Of a stretch of 62,350 nt of DNA, positions 42,708-51,849 are shown piece by piece. The DNA is taken from positions 1 to 62,350 of the forward strand of contig QHPY01000174.1 in assembly GCA_003219215.1 (NCBI GenBank), written 5' to 3'. Numbering within the stretch: the stretch's first letter is position 1; each line of letters begins with the position of its first letter. A program made the translations under genes and the position numbers. Below the pieces are notes generated by a model that did no database searches, was not told the origin of the DNA, and saw only the letters and a list, made by a program, of their open reading frames with translations. Source of the stretch: Verrucomicrobiota bacterium (lineage in GTDB: Bacteria; Verrucomicrobiota; Verrucomicrobiia; Chthoniobacterales; UBA10450).

Positions 42708-45125
42708 CTAAACGGCGGCATCGAGATCGACCAGGATCTCGCGGGGTTTGGCGCCTTCGCCGGGCCCCAAAATACCGCGCTGCTCCAGAATATCAACGAT
42801 GCGCGCGGCGCGGGTGTAGCCTAAGCGCAGCCGCCGCTGCAGCAGCGAAGTGGAAGCCCGTTTTTCCTGGCGAATGATCTCCAAACATTTCTCAACTAGC
42901 TCTTCGTCTTCGTCCGTCACTTCTTCGGTCGAACTGGCTGCAGCTTCGAGTTTCTCATGCATCGCCGGATCGAATGCCGGTCGGCCTTGCGCCGAAACAA
43001 ACTCAACCAGACGCCGAATCTCTTCATCAGTCACCAAAACACCCTGGGCGCGGATCAATCGTGACGCGCTCGGCGGGAGATAAAGCATGTCGCCCTGGCC
43101 TAACAAACGATCGGCGCCGTTTTCATCCAAAATCACGCGACTGTCGATCTTGCTCGCTACTTGAAACGCGATCCGGCTCGGAATGTTCGCTTTGATCACA
43201 CCGGTGATCACGTCCGCGCGCGGCGTTTGCGTCGCGACAATCAGGTGGATTCCGGCTGCGCGCGCCATTTGGGTGATCCGCGCAATGGCGCTCTCCACAT
43301 CCGCGGGCGCGGTTTGCATCAAATCCGCCAGCTCATCGATGACAACCACGACGTAGGGAATCTTCTCCGGAATCGGAATCTCATGTTCGCGCGGCACTTT
43401 AATTTCGCCGGAGATTTCCGAGTCCGCAGCATTTGTCGTAAGATCGACATCCGACTTTTTCTTCGGCCGCGCGTTGAAGCTAATGATGTTGCGCACGCCG
43501 ACACGTGCAAAAATCTTGTAGCGCCGCTCCATCTCATCGATCAGCCAGCGCAGCGCGAGCAGCACTTTTTTCGGATCGGTCACCACCGGGAAAGCGAGAT
43601 GCGGCAGCGCGTTGTAATGCTGGAGCTCGACCACTTTGGGGTCGATCATGATGAAGCGCAGCTCTTCCGGGGTGAAGCGGAAAAGCATGCTGGCGATGAG
43701 CGCATTGATGCAGACGCTTTTGCCAGCACCAGTCGTGCCCGCGACGAGCAAATGCGGCATTTGCGCGAGGTCGGTGATGATGGCTTTACCGTAAACGTCT
43801 TTGCCGAGCGCGAGCGGAATGCGCGCGCGTGTTTTCGCTTCTTCCCAATCCGTCGATTCCAGCAATTCGCGTAATGTCACAGTGACTTTGCGCGTGTTGG
43901 CCAGCTCGATGCCGACTGTGTCTTTTCCGGGGATCGGCGCGAGAATATTGATCCGCTCCGCGCGCGTGGCCCGCGCCAGATCGCGCTCGAGACTCACGAT
44001 CTTGTCCACCCGCACACCTTTGGCCGGATAAACTTCGTAGCGCGTAATGGTTGGTCCTTTCGTGATGTCGCCGGGCGCAACTGCGATCCCGAACTGGGCC
44101 AGTGTGTCAATCAGCGTTTGCTGAACACGTTGCAATTCACTCGGGTCAGCGCCGCCACGGCCTTCCGGATCGTGCTCGGCGAGCAGGTCCAACCCTGGCA
44201 ACGCATAAGTCTTCGGGTCCCACGCACGACCTGTTAGGCCCGACGCGGCAGACGTCGATCTTGATGAAGAGCCGCGCAATTCGGCGAGTGACGGTTTCTT
44301 CCGCCCCGCGATCGACTCCTCTGGAAGCGCGGTCGCGTCGACGACTTTTGGCGCCGGACGGTCGGCCAGCTCTTCTGGTGAAATGAAAGCCGACGACGGT
44401 TCCGGCACAGGTGCGCCTTTCTTTTTAAGTTGCTTCTCGATCGAGCGCCGTTGTTTTGCCAATTCGCGCCGGCTGATTTCAAGCCGACCTTTGATGTCGG
44501 CTTTGCGCAGTTGTCGATGCAAACGCCAATCGCGCCATCTCGCGAACGCGGCGCGCGTGCCGGACACAGTTCGCTGGACGAGATGGATCGGCCGGAATCC
44601 GGTCATCAGGATCAGACTGGCAACATAAATTCCGCTGAGGAGAATGATCGACCCGATCTTGCCCATCGACGTGAGGAGCAACGTTTTGCCGAAAACGTAG
44701 CCTACCCATCCGCCGGGGCCCTGAATGTTAAATGCCAACCGCCAGCCTCGGAGGTGGCTCGTTTGCAATTGCAACAAACATGCGCCCGATGCGATGAAGA
44801 GAATGATCCATGGCAGCCGCACGATGAGTCGCAAGTTCGCGTGGAATAATTTTCCTGCACCGAAGAAGAGAAGAACTCCCGCGAGGAAATACGAGGCCGC
44901 GCCAAGCGTCAGATAACAAAAACCGGCGAAGATTGCGCCGAACGGGCCGACAAAATTTTGCGCCGGCCGATTCGGTGGCGAAAGATAACTCCACGGCACC
45001 CACGAAGGGAGGTCCTTCGGATTATAGGAAATGAGCGCAAGGAAGAGCAACGTTCCGACGCCGAGTAAAATAATGGCGACGACTTCGTTCCAGGCGTTGT
45101 TCTTTGTGCTGCGGGACACCGGCAA
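42708..45125 (-). CDS. ftsK: FtsK/SpoIIIE DNA translocase
   Basis: 805 residues. Four N-terminal membrane helices, a charged linker, then the alpha/beta motor with Walker A VAGTTGAGKSVCIN, Walker B VVVVIDELADLM and the ATQTPRADVITG segment, and a C-terminal gamma winged helix (LLQRRLRLGYTRAARIVDIL). It pumps chromosomes through the division septum. The start is TTG 45125 or GTG 45119; no in-frame ATG is near. A disordered insert (RPKKKSDVDLTTNAADSE) in the motor contains an exact 12-mer (43440-43451). Confidence 0.94.
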   Translation of the reverse strand: MPVSRSTKNNAWNEVVAIILLGVGTLLFLALISYNPKDLPSWVPWSYLSPPNRPAQNFVGPFGAIFAGFCYLTLGAASYFLAGVLLFFGAGKLFHANLRLIVRLPWIILFIASGACLLQLQTSHLRGWRLAFNIQGPGGWVGYVFGKTLLLTSMGKIGSIILLSGIYVASLILMTGFRPIHLVQRTVSGTRAAFARWRDWRLHRQLRKADIKGRLEISRRELAKQRRSIEKQLKKKGAPVPEPSSAFISPEELADRPAPKVVDATALPEESIAGRKKPSLAELRGSSSRSTSAASGLTGRAWDPKTYALPGLDLLAEHDPEGRGGADPSELQRVQQTLIDTLAQFGIAVAPGDITKGPTITRYEVYPAKGVRVDKIVSLERDLARATRAERINILAPIPGKDTVGIELANTRKVTVTLRELLESTDWEEAKTRARIPLALGKDVYGKAIITDLAQMPHLLVAGTTGAGKSVCINALIASMLFRFTPEELRFIMIDPKVVELQHYNALPHLAFPVVTDPKKVLLALRWLIDEMERRYKIFARVGVRNIISFNARPKKKSDVDLTTNAADSEISGEIKVPREHEIPIPEKIPYVVVVIDELADLMQTAPADVESAIARITQMARAAGIHLIVATQTPRADVITGVIKANIPSRIAFQVASKIDSRVILDENGADRLLGQGDMLYLPPSASRLIRAQGVLVTDEEIRRLVEFVSAQGRPAFDPAMHEKLEAAASSTEEVTDEDEELVEKCLEIIRQEKRASTSLLQRRLRLGYTRAARIVDILEQRGILGPGEGAKPREILVDLDAAV
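43440..43451 (-). repeat. Iterated 12-mer, exact
   Basis: AAGATCGACATC on plus, in a disordered insert of ftsK (minus), read D-V-D-L. Confidence 0.9.
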
Positions 45126-45307
45126 TCGCTCATACTAATGCTGCAAGCGCGGCGTTTATCAACAGATCGATCTGATTCTTCGTTTTAATCTTGCTTGCGA
45201 GATTCAGGCTAAGACTGAGAGGAAGAGGAACCACGCCGGTCGCTGTGAGAAGCTACAACCTTTCATCTTGCCTAAGACGCGCATGGCCGATTAGTTTGCG
45301 GCGCGTT

Positions 45308-45541
45308 ATGCACTTTGGTGTCCGCCAAATCGCCGCTGCCGTTTCCGCTGCTGCGTTGATTTTCTGCTGCTCGTGCGAAAAACATCACCTCGGAGAAGAT
45401 CCGGAAGTGCAAAAGGAACATGTCGATGTGACAAGCGGGTCCGCAGAAGATTCCAGCGCCAGCAAAGAAGCATTGGCATCTCCCTCAGCAACCGTCTCGC
45501 CCACGCCGGCAGAATTTTTCCCTGAAACCACGCCGCATTAA
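45308..45541 (+). CDS. Small lipoprotein
   Basis: 77 residues from ATG 45308: signal peptide with lipobox FCCSC, then HHLGEDPEVQKEHVD and a Ser/Ala/Pro tail. No family recognised. The 182-base gap upstream (from the ftsK start at 45125) holds nothing else I can assign. Fifteen bases before the transporter gene, so probably in its operon. Confidence 0.6.
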   Translation: MHFGVRQIAAAVSAAALIFCCSCEKHHLGEDPEVQKEHVDVTSGSAEDSSASKEALASPSATVSPTPAEFFPETTPH

Positions 45542-45555
45542 GCGGGAGATTCGTT

Positions 45556-47052
45556 ATGGCCAAATCCCAGTACCTCACGTCGCCCCCGAAGATCAGTACC
45601 ATGCCGCCGGGCGTTCCTTACATCGTCGGCAACGAGGCGGCCGAGCGCTTCAGCTATTACGGGATGAACTCGATCCTGACCATCTTCATGACCAAGTACC
45701 TCTTGGACAAAATGGGGCACTTGAGCGTGATGCAGCCGGCGAATGCCGAAGCGTGGTATCACACTTTCGTTTCGGTACTGTATGTGCTTCCACTTGTCGG
45801 CGCTGTTCTAGCCGATGCGGTATTCGGAAAATTTCGGGTGGTCTTGTGGCTGTCGATCGTCTACTGCGGTGGACATGCCGTCTTGGCTTTGATCGGTTCG
45901 CCCGTCGCGCACACGATCGAACCACGCTATTTGCTAGCGATTGGTCTCATATTGATCGCGATGGGTGCGGGCGGAATCAAACCGTGTGTCTCAACAAACG
46001 TCGGCGACCAGTTCGGCGAATCGAACAAGCATTTGCTGACGCGGGTCTTTAACTGGTTTTATTTCTCGATCAACGCCGGCTCGGCCCTTTCGACGCTCCT
46101 GATTCCCTGGTTGCTCGAGCCCTATAAGGCTGATCCGGATGGTTTCATTGGCAAGCTGTCGCCATCGATCGTCGGCTTTCTCGAGAGCCCGCGTTTGCAT
46201 AGTCCAGACATCGCTTTCGGAACACCCGGCGTCTTCATGGCCGTCGCCACCATTATCTTTTGGATGGGTCGAAAGAAATTTGTCCACATCCCTCCGGTTG
46301 GCTTGCTAACGTATCTGCGCGAAATTTTCAACAAGGAGACAGGCAAAATTCTGCTCAATATTCTAATTCCGGTCCCGTTCATCGCGATTTTTTGGGCGCT
46401 GTGGCAGCAAAACTTTTCCTCGTGGATCGTGCAGGCCGAATCGATGGATCGACATCTTTTCGGTGTGGAGTGGTTGTCGTCGCAAATTCAGACGGTCAAC
46501 CCGATTTTTATTCTGATCATGCTGCCACTCTTTTCTTACTGGCTTTATCCGGCAGTTGAGAAGGTAGTTCGTTTGACCCCGCTGCGGAAAATCGGCGCCG
46601 GCTTGTTTGTTACGGCGGGATCATTTTTTCTCGTCGCCATGATTCAAACGCAAATCGATGCCGGCGCACGCCCGTGGATCATGTGGCAAATTTGGGCGTT
46701 CGTGATCCTGACCGCGGGCGAAACACTGGTCTCGCCGACCCACCTCGAGTTCTCCTACACGCAAGGGCCGGTCAAACTCAAATCGCTCGTCATGTGCACG
46801 TATTTGTTCGCTGTCTCGCTCGGCAATCAATTCACTGCTGCGGTCAATTTCTTCATCCAAAATCCTGATGGCTCGGTGAAGTTGCAAGGAACTAGTTACT
46901 TCATGTTCTTCGTTTGGGTAATGCTCGGAACGGCGGTTCTATTCGCGATCATCACTCCGTTTTACAAAGGCCGAACTTATTTGCAGGATCAAACTGAAGT
47001 CGCCGGAGAGGCCGAACCTGCCCTTGGGTTTGCAGTTCAGCCGGAGGCTTAG
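45556..47052 (+). CDS. Proton-dependent oligopeptide transporter (POT/PTR2 family)
   Basis: 498 residues with 12 or more membrane helices. The POT signature EAAERFSYYG (ExxERFxYYG proton site) and GGIKPCVSTNVGDQF, FNWFYFSINAGS are clear. It imports di- and tripeptides with protons. GGGAG lies upstream of ATG 45556. The next gene is a secreted DUF885 peptidase, so the pair suggests peptide use as nutrient (inference). Confidence 0.92.
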   Translation: MAKSQYLTSPPKISTMPPGVPYIVGNEAAERFSYYGMNSILTIFMTKYLLDKMGHLSVMQPANAEAWYHTFVSVLYVLPLVGAVLADAVFGKFRVVLWLSIVYCGGHAVLALIGSPVAHTIEPRYLLAIGLILIAMGAGGIKPCVSTNVGDQFGESNKHLLTRVFNWFYFSINAGSALSTLLIPWLLEPYKADPDGFIGKLSPSIVGFLESPRLHSPDIAFGTPGVFMAVATIIFWMGRKKFVHIPPVGLLTYLREIFNKETGKILLNILIPVPFIAIFWALWQQNFSSWIVQAESMDRHLFGVEWLSSQIQTVNPIFILIMLPLFSYWLYPAVEKVVRLTPLRKIGAGLFVTAGSFFLVAMIQTQIDAGARPWIMWQIWAFVILTAGETLVSPTHLEFSYTQGPVKLKSLVMCTYLFAVSLGNQFTAAVNFFIQNPDGSVKLQGTSYFMFFVWVMLGTAVLFAIITPFYKGRTYLQDQTEVAGEAEPALGFAVQPEA

Positions 47053-47061
47053 ACTCAGAAC

Positions 47062-48792
47062 ATGAAGAAAATTATTTTCCTTGTAGGACTCTGTCTTTCG
47101 CTGTCGTTCAAGGCAGGGGCGAACCCGAAGGATGACGAATTCGAAAAGATCGCGAAGGATTACATCGAAAATTTCCTCGCCTCTCATCCGGAAAATGCGA
47201 CCGAGCTGGGCGATCACCGATTCGACAGCGTTCTAAGCGATTACTCGGCCCAGACTCGCGGCCGCATGTTGGCAAACGCGAAGCAAGTTCGCGAGGCGCT
47301 CAAGAAGTTCGACGATTACAAACAGTTGACCGGCGCCAATCAGGTGGATGTGCGCATTCTGCGCGACAATATCGACAGCGAAATTTTCCGATTGGAAGAA
47401 TTGCGGGAAGCGGAATGGAACCCGCTCGTTTACAATCAAAGTCTCGCCAACAGTCTTTATGTGCTGGTCGCGCGCGATTTCGATTCTGCCGAAAAGCGCA
47501 TTCCGAATCTACGCCAGCGGATGGATGGCATTCCAATCGTGATCAAGCAAGCGGAAGCGAATCTCCAGCATCCTCCCCGAGTTCACACGGAAACGGCGAT
47601 CGAACAGATCCAGGGCGCAATCAATCTGGTGCGCAACGGTCTCGACCCGCTGCTCAACCAGGCGCCGCAACTGAAAAAAGATCTCGCCCCAATCCAGGAA
47701 AAGACCGCCAAAGCGCTCGAAGATTACAAAAAATGGTTGCAAGGCGATCTGCTTAAACGCGCGGACGGCGATTTCCGTCTCGGCGCCGAGAAATTTCGGA
47801 AGAAGCTGCACTTCGCTCTCGCGTCCGATTTGTCGATGGAGGAGATCAAGCAACGCGCGAACGCTGATTTGGAGCAGACCCAAGCTGCGATTTATGAGAC
47901 GGCTCTTCCACTTCATAAAAAATATTTTCCGAAAGCGGATGAAAAAACGTTGGCCGATAAAAAACAGGTCACGGCTGCCGTCCTGAAAAAGCTCGCCGAG
48001 CAGCACCCGGAAGACAACACGATCGTCAGCTACGCTCAGAAAATTGTCGGTGAGGCGACCGATTTCGTAAAATCACGCAACCTCGTGGCAGTGCCGAACA
48101 CACCGCTCGATGTCATCGTGATGCCGGAGTTCAAGCGCGGCCAGTCGATTGCCTATTGCGATTCATCCGGGCCGCTCGAGAAAAACGGCAAGACGTTTTT
48201 CGCCGTTGCGCCCACGCCTAATGATTGGCAAAAGCCACGCAAAGATTCGTTCTTCCGCGAATACAACAACTTCATGGTGTGCGATCTCACCGTCCACGAG
48301 GCGATGCCGGGACATTATTTACAGTTGTCCCACTCAAATGAGTTTCACGCGCCGACGCTCGTGCGCGCAATTTTCCAGAGCGGCACATTTATCGAGGGCT
48401 GGGCAGTTTATTGCGAGCAAATGATGGCTGAGCAGGGTTACGGCGGACCGGAAGTAAAAATGCAGCAGTTGAAAATGCGCTTGCGCGCAATCGCCAATGC
48501 CATTCTCGATCAAAGCATTCATACCGGGAACATGAGCGAACAGCAGGCGATGAATTTGATGATGAAAGAAACCTTTCAGGAGGAAGGCGAAGCGGTTGCA
48601 AAATGGAAACGCGCGCGACTGAGCTCGGCGCAACTCTCTACCTACTTCGTCGGCATCAGCGAACATCTTGATCTTCGCGCGGCCGCGCAGAAAAAATGGG
48701 CCAAAGATTTCGTTCTCGGAAAATACAACGACCAGGTAATTTCCTACGGCAGTCCGCCCGTGAAATACGTGCGCGAGCTGATGGGACTGTAG
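47062..48792 (+). CDS. Secreted DUF885 metallopeptidase-like protein
   Basis: 576 residues: signal peptide (MKKIIFLVGLCLSLSFKAGA), then a largely helical DUF885 domain with VHEAMPGHYLQL (HExxxH-type metal site) and FIEGWAVYCEQMM (downstream Glu). Substrate unknown; relatives are thought to be carboxypeptidase-like. Its TAG stop codon lies inside the left arm of a palindromic element (48788). Confidence 0.88.
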   Translation: MKKIIFLVGLCLSLSFKAGANPKDDEFEKIAKDYIENFLASHPENATELGDHRFDSVLSDYSAQTRGRMLANAKQVREALKKFDDYKQLTGANQVDVRILRDNIDSEIFRLEELREAEWNPLVYNQSLANSLYVLVARDFDSAEKRIPNLRQRMDGIPIVIKQAEANLQHPPRVHTETAIEQIQGAINLVRNGLDPLLNQAPQLKKDLAPIQEKTAKALEDYKKWLQGDLLKRADGDFRLGAEKFRKKLHFALASDLSMEEIKQRANADLEQTQAAIYETALPLHKKYFPKADEKTLADKKQVTAAVLKKLAEQHPEDNTIVSYAQKIVGEATDFVKSRNLVAVPNTPLDVIVMPEFKRGQSIAYCDSSGPLEKNGKTFFAVAPTPNDWQKPRKDSFFREYNNFMVCDLTVHEAMPGHYLQLSHSNEFHAPTLVRAIFQSGTFIEGWAVYCEQMMAEQGYGGPEVKMQQLKMRLRAIANAILDQSIHTGNMSEQQAMNLMMKETFQEEGEAVAKWKRARLSSAQLSTYFVGISEHLDLRAAAQKKWAKDFVLGKYNDQVISYGSPPVKYVRELMGL

Positions 48793-48843
48793 CCAGGCCC
48801 TAGTGGGTCGTCGAAATCAACGTGCCGCAGGCACGTGGCTACA
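48788..48843. repeat. 56-bp palindromic element overlapping a stop codon
   Basis: TGTAGCCA (48788-48795) and TGGCTACA (48836-48843) are perfect inverted ends; inside is ACGTGCC-gca-GGCACGT. The TAG of the DUF885 gene is part of the left end. The exact 12-mer follows three bases after the right end and is itself followed directly by the ATG of the next gene. Confidence 0.75.
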
Positions 48844-48845
48844 TT

Positions 48846-48857
48846 AAGATCGACATC
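48846..48857 (-). repeat. Iterated 12-mer, exact, abutting a start codon
   Basis: AAGATCGACATC directly before ATG 48858 of the C26 hydrolase and three bases after a palindromic element. Confidence 0.9.
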
Positions 48858-49490
48858 ATGCCCAAACTGGCCACCTGGTTGCGCGAGAAAGACGAAAAAT
48901 GGTTTCAGCTATTTTTCGCAAAACATCGCGAGATCGAGATCTGCGACGCACGCAAAGGTGAGGTCGCGATTGCGAATGTCGATGGTTTGCTTCTGACGGG
49001 CGGTTCAGATATCGCGCCGGAATTTTTGCGGCAACCAATCCCTGATCCTTCAGTCCTCGAGAAGGATATCGATGCTGTGCGCGATCGCTGGGAATTTGCG
49101 ACTGTTGGTCCGGCACTTTCGCGCGGTTTGCCGATTCTCGCTATCTGCAAAGGTCTTCAACTGCTCAACGTCGCGCTCGGCGGCACTCTGAAGCTCGACA
49201 TTCCCGGTCACAAACTTCCCGAACAAAAGGACAACGACATCCAGCCGCTGCGTTCCGACGCAAAGGCAACGCACCAGTTTGAAAATGTGAATAGCTCGCA
49301 TCATCAAGCGCTCGATTTGTTAGGCGAGGGGCTTGTTGTCGAAGCTTGGTGCCCATCCGATGACATTATCGAACAAGTCCGCCTGCGGAATCAGCCGTTC
49401 GTGCTTGGGGTTCAATATCATCCTGAGCGCGGCAAGATTTACGATTCGCTCTTCGAAGATTTTTTCTCGCGTCTGAAGAACAATCGTTAA
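48858..49490 (+). CDS. Class I glutamine amidotransferase-like hydrolase (peptidase C26, PuuD-like)
   Basis: 210 residues. Catalytic Cys in ILAICKGLQLLNVALGG and His in GVQYHPERGK; LLLTGGSDIAPEF is the substrate-binding loop of gamma-glutamyl hydrolases. It probably cleaves a gamma-glutamyl amide. ATG 48858 follows AAGATCGACATC directly, with no clear ribosome site; an in-frame start at 48822 lies inside the palindrome. Confidence 0.87.
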   Translation: MPKLATWLREKDEKWFQLFFAKHREIEICDARKGEVAIANVDGLLLTGGSDIAPEFLRQPIPDPSVLEKDIDAVRDRWEFATVGPALSRGLPILAICKGLQLLNVALGGTLKLDIPGHKLPEQKDNDIQPLRSDAKATHQFENVNSSHHQALDLLGEGLVVEAWCPSDDIIEQVRLRNQPFVLGVQYHPERGKIYDSLFEDFFSRLKNNR

Positions 49491-49523
49491 ATCATTGAAC
49501 CGCTAAATCGTTAACTGTTTCCC

Positions 49524-50405
49524 GTGTCGGCGCCCCAAAACACCATCGCAATCGTTTACGATTACGATCAAACACTCAGTCCGAGTTACATGCAGGACGA
49601 AGTCGTGTTTCCGGCGTTTGGAATTGACGGCGCGAAATTTTGGGCGCGCTGCAGAGAACTCGTCCGCGATCACGGCTACGACAACGAGCTGGCTTACATG
49701 AAAGTCTTGCTCGACACGCTCGGGATGGATCGGCCGAAGAATTCGGAATTAAAAAAACTCGGCGCGAAATTGAATTTTTACAAAGGCTTGCCCGAAATGT
49801 TCGAGCAATTCCGCAACGGTCTCTTGAGCGCGGAGCATCATGCGCACGGAGTTACGGTCGAACATTACATCATCTCTTCCGGCTTGAAGGTGTTGCTCGA
49901 CGGCAGCCGGCTCCAACCGTACGTGCGCGCGATTTTCGGATGTGAATTTGACGAAGACGATGACGGCCGAATCATGTTTCCACGTCGCGTCATCAGTCAC
50001 ACCCAGAAGACACAGTTTCTTTTTCGCATTAACAAGGGCCTTCTCGACATGTCGCAGGATGTGAACGATCACATGGAGTCTGACATTCGACCGATCCCAT
50101 TTTCAAACATGATCTACGTCGGCGATGGGCCGACTGATGTTCCGTGTTTCACTGTCATGAAGAAGAACGGCGGACAAGCGATCGCGGTTTACAATCCCGA
50201 CGATCCGCAGCGCGCCGGATTTCGAAAATGTTACCAGCTCTCAACCCACGCCGACCGGGTCAAACACATCGCGCCGTCCGACTACCGTCCAAACACGCAC
50301 CTGCGGCTGTTGCTCGAGCAAATGGTCGAGGAAATTGCCGGCCGCATTGTCGAGCGACGCAAGTCGGCTGTCGAAACTGGCACCGTCCGCGCGCCGAAAC
50401 ATTGA
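49524..50405 (+). CDS. HAD-superfamily phosphatase
   Basis: 293 residues. Motif I IVYDYDQTLSPSY (nucleophile Asp), motif II IISSGLK, motif III/IV VGDGPTDVPCF. A large cap between motifs I and II. Substrate unknown. GTG 49524 starts the protein. Confidence 0.85.
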   Translation: MSAPQNTIAIVYDYDQTLSPSYMQDEVVFPAFGIDGAKFWARCRELVRDHGYDNELAYMKVLLDTLGMDRPKNSELKKLGAKLNFYKGLPEMFEQFRNGLLSAEHHAHGVTVEHYIISSGLKVLLDGSRLQPYVRAIFGCEFDEDDDGRIMFPRRVISHTQKTQFLFRINKGLLDMSQDVNDHMESDIRPIPFSNMIYVGDGPTDVPCFTVMKKNGGQAIAVYNPDDPQRAGFRKCYQLSTHADRVKHIAPSDYRPNTHLRLLLEQMVEEIAGRIVERRKSAVETGTVRAPKH

Positions 50406-50455
50406 TTGATCGCCCGCTAAACACGCAAAAAGCGAGGAGCAGAAATACTTTGTCG

Positions 50456-51745
50456 TTATTTGGCGTATTTGGCGGCTCGCCCCGATGAATCGTTGACCTG
50501 CGAGACCTTGCGCAAATCCATCGCCCTCTTCAGCGCGTTTGAAAAGCTGTTCTGTCCCGCCGCCATCGATTGTCGATCTTGATAAGCGGCCGTCGGCTTT
50601 GTCAGATCGCTGATCTCAAATTCCGGCGGGACGTCGCCCATCACTTTTCGGAAGAATCTTGTCTGGGTGTCCGAAAACGGAAAGCAACGCCAGAGCGCGT
50701 ACGAGTTCAGCCCGTTGTTGAGCGCCGTCCGCGATACCGTCGAAGAAACCGAATAGACCGCTTCGATTTCGGCGAAGTGTCGCAGAAAATACAAATCCGC
50801 AACCTCGCGATCATCTTCCACCTTAAAGCCCTCGAGATTGAGTTTACTTGCCTCGCCTTTTTCAAAGGGATGCGGCCGATAGATCAGATCGCGCCCCGGA
50901 TAGTTTTGTCGGATATAATCGAGACAGCGGTTCAAGTGTTCGACGTAGACCGCCGGTTCAAGATTCTTCACCAGTAGAAAAGGCGTCCCAAAAAAAATTA
51001 TCCGGCGTTGTCGACTCTGTCCGCTCGCCGGGGCGAGTCGCCCATTGAATTGCGCGGAGAAATCATGCAGCTCGGCGATGCTGGGAAAACGCGATGGAAT
51101 GATTTCGTCCTCTGCTCGGGCTGGCAATTCGCCGCCGCTATTGCTCATAAAAATAATGACATCGAAAATTTCACCCGGATCCTTTTGCAAACGCCGCAGA
51201 CGCACGCCATCACCGCCCGGATTAATCCGCGGCTTGTAATGAATGGTTCGTTCGACGCCGGCGAGCGGTTCCACCACGCGATTTTGCAACCACCCCGAAG
51301 TCGTGAATCGAAAACGCGCGCGGTCGCCGTATCGCGTTAATTCGCCAAAAGCTTTTTGCGATGCGCACAGAATTTTGTAAACATCGGGATGCGCAGAGAG
51401 TGCGGCGTTTCCCAAACCGAGCAGACCAGCCAGGCAAAGCAAAACATCGTTGTCCGGATCGATCGGCAATGCTCCGACGCCGCGCTGCCGATTTATATTT
51501 TCTCGATAAAGACGCGGTAGATCCTTCAATCCGCGACAGGTTCTGACTTTTGGGAACGCGTGCACTTCCGCGAATTCGCTGACAAATTCCTGCCAGTTCG
51601 CGTTCTTCCACCATTTCGATTCCTCGCGCAGCAAATGAATTCCGCCCGGAAATCGCTCGCGCAGCGCGTCCGCCGCCACCAGGGCGTTCGGCAACCGGTC
51701 CGGCCGCGAAATCACAATCCAAAGCTTTTGAAATGCGTCACGCAT
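50456..51745 (-). CDS. Unassigned protein, possibly a glycosyltransferase
   Basis: 429 residues, no signal peptide. LIYRPHPFEKGEAS and, 40 residues later, IEAVYSVSSTVSRTALNNGL recall the donor-binding end of polysialyl- and capsule-type transferases (GT-B), but I cannot confirm a family. RRIIFFGTPFLLVKNL is a likely core strand. Core motif copy at 50571-50580, read Q-D-R-Q-S in the tail. Divergent from the 51850 gene. Confidence 0.5.
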   Translation of the reverse strand: MRDAFQKLWIVISRPDRLPNALVAADALRERFPGGIHLLREESKWWKNANWQEFVSEFAEVHAFPKVRTCRGLKDLPRLYRENINRQRGVGALPIDPDNDVLLCLAGLLGLGNAALSAHPDVYKILCASQKAFGELTRYGDRARFRFTTSGWLQNRVVEPLAGVERTIHYKPRINPGGDGVRLRRLQKDPGEIFDVIIFMSNSGGELPARAEDEIIPSRFPSIAELHDFSAQFNGRLAPASGQSRQRRIIFFGTPFLLVKNLEPAVYVEHLNRCLDYIRQNYPGRDLIYRPHPFEKGEASKLNLEGFKVEDDREVADLYFLRHFAEIEAVYSVSSTVSRTALNNGLNSYALWRCFPFSDTQTRFFRKVMGDVPPEFEISDLTKPTAAYQDRQSMAAGQNSFSNALKRAMDLRKVSQVNDSSGRAAKYAK

Positions 51746-51849
51746 CGTTTGGACAATAACACGTGCGGCCGGGAGTTGTCATTACGGCCCCTATTGCGCA
51801 TTTGGAATTGCCAAATATGGAAAACACTTCATTGTCCCGCTGATCTTTA

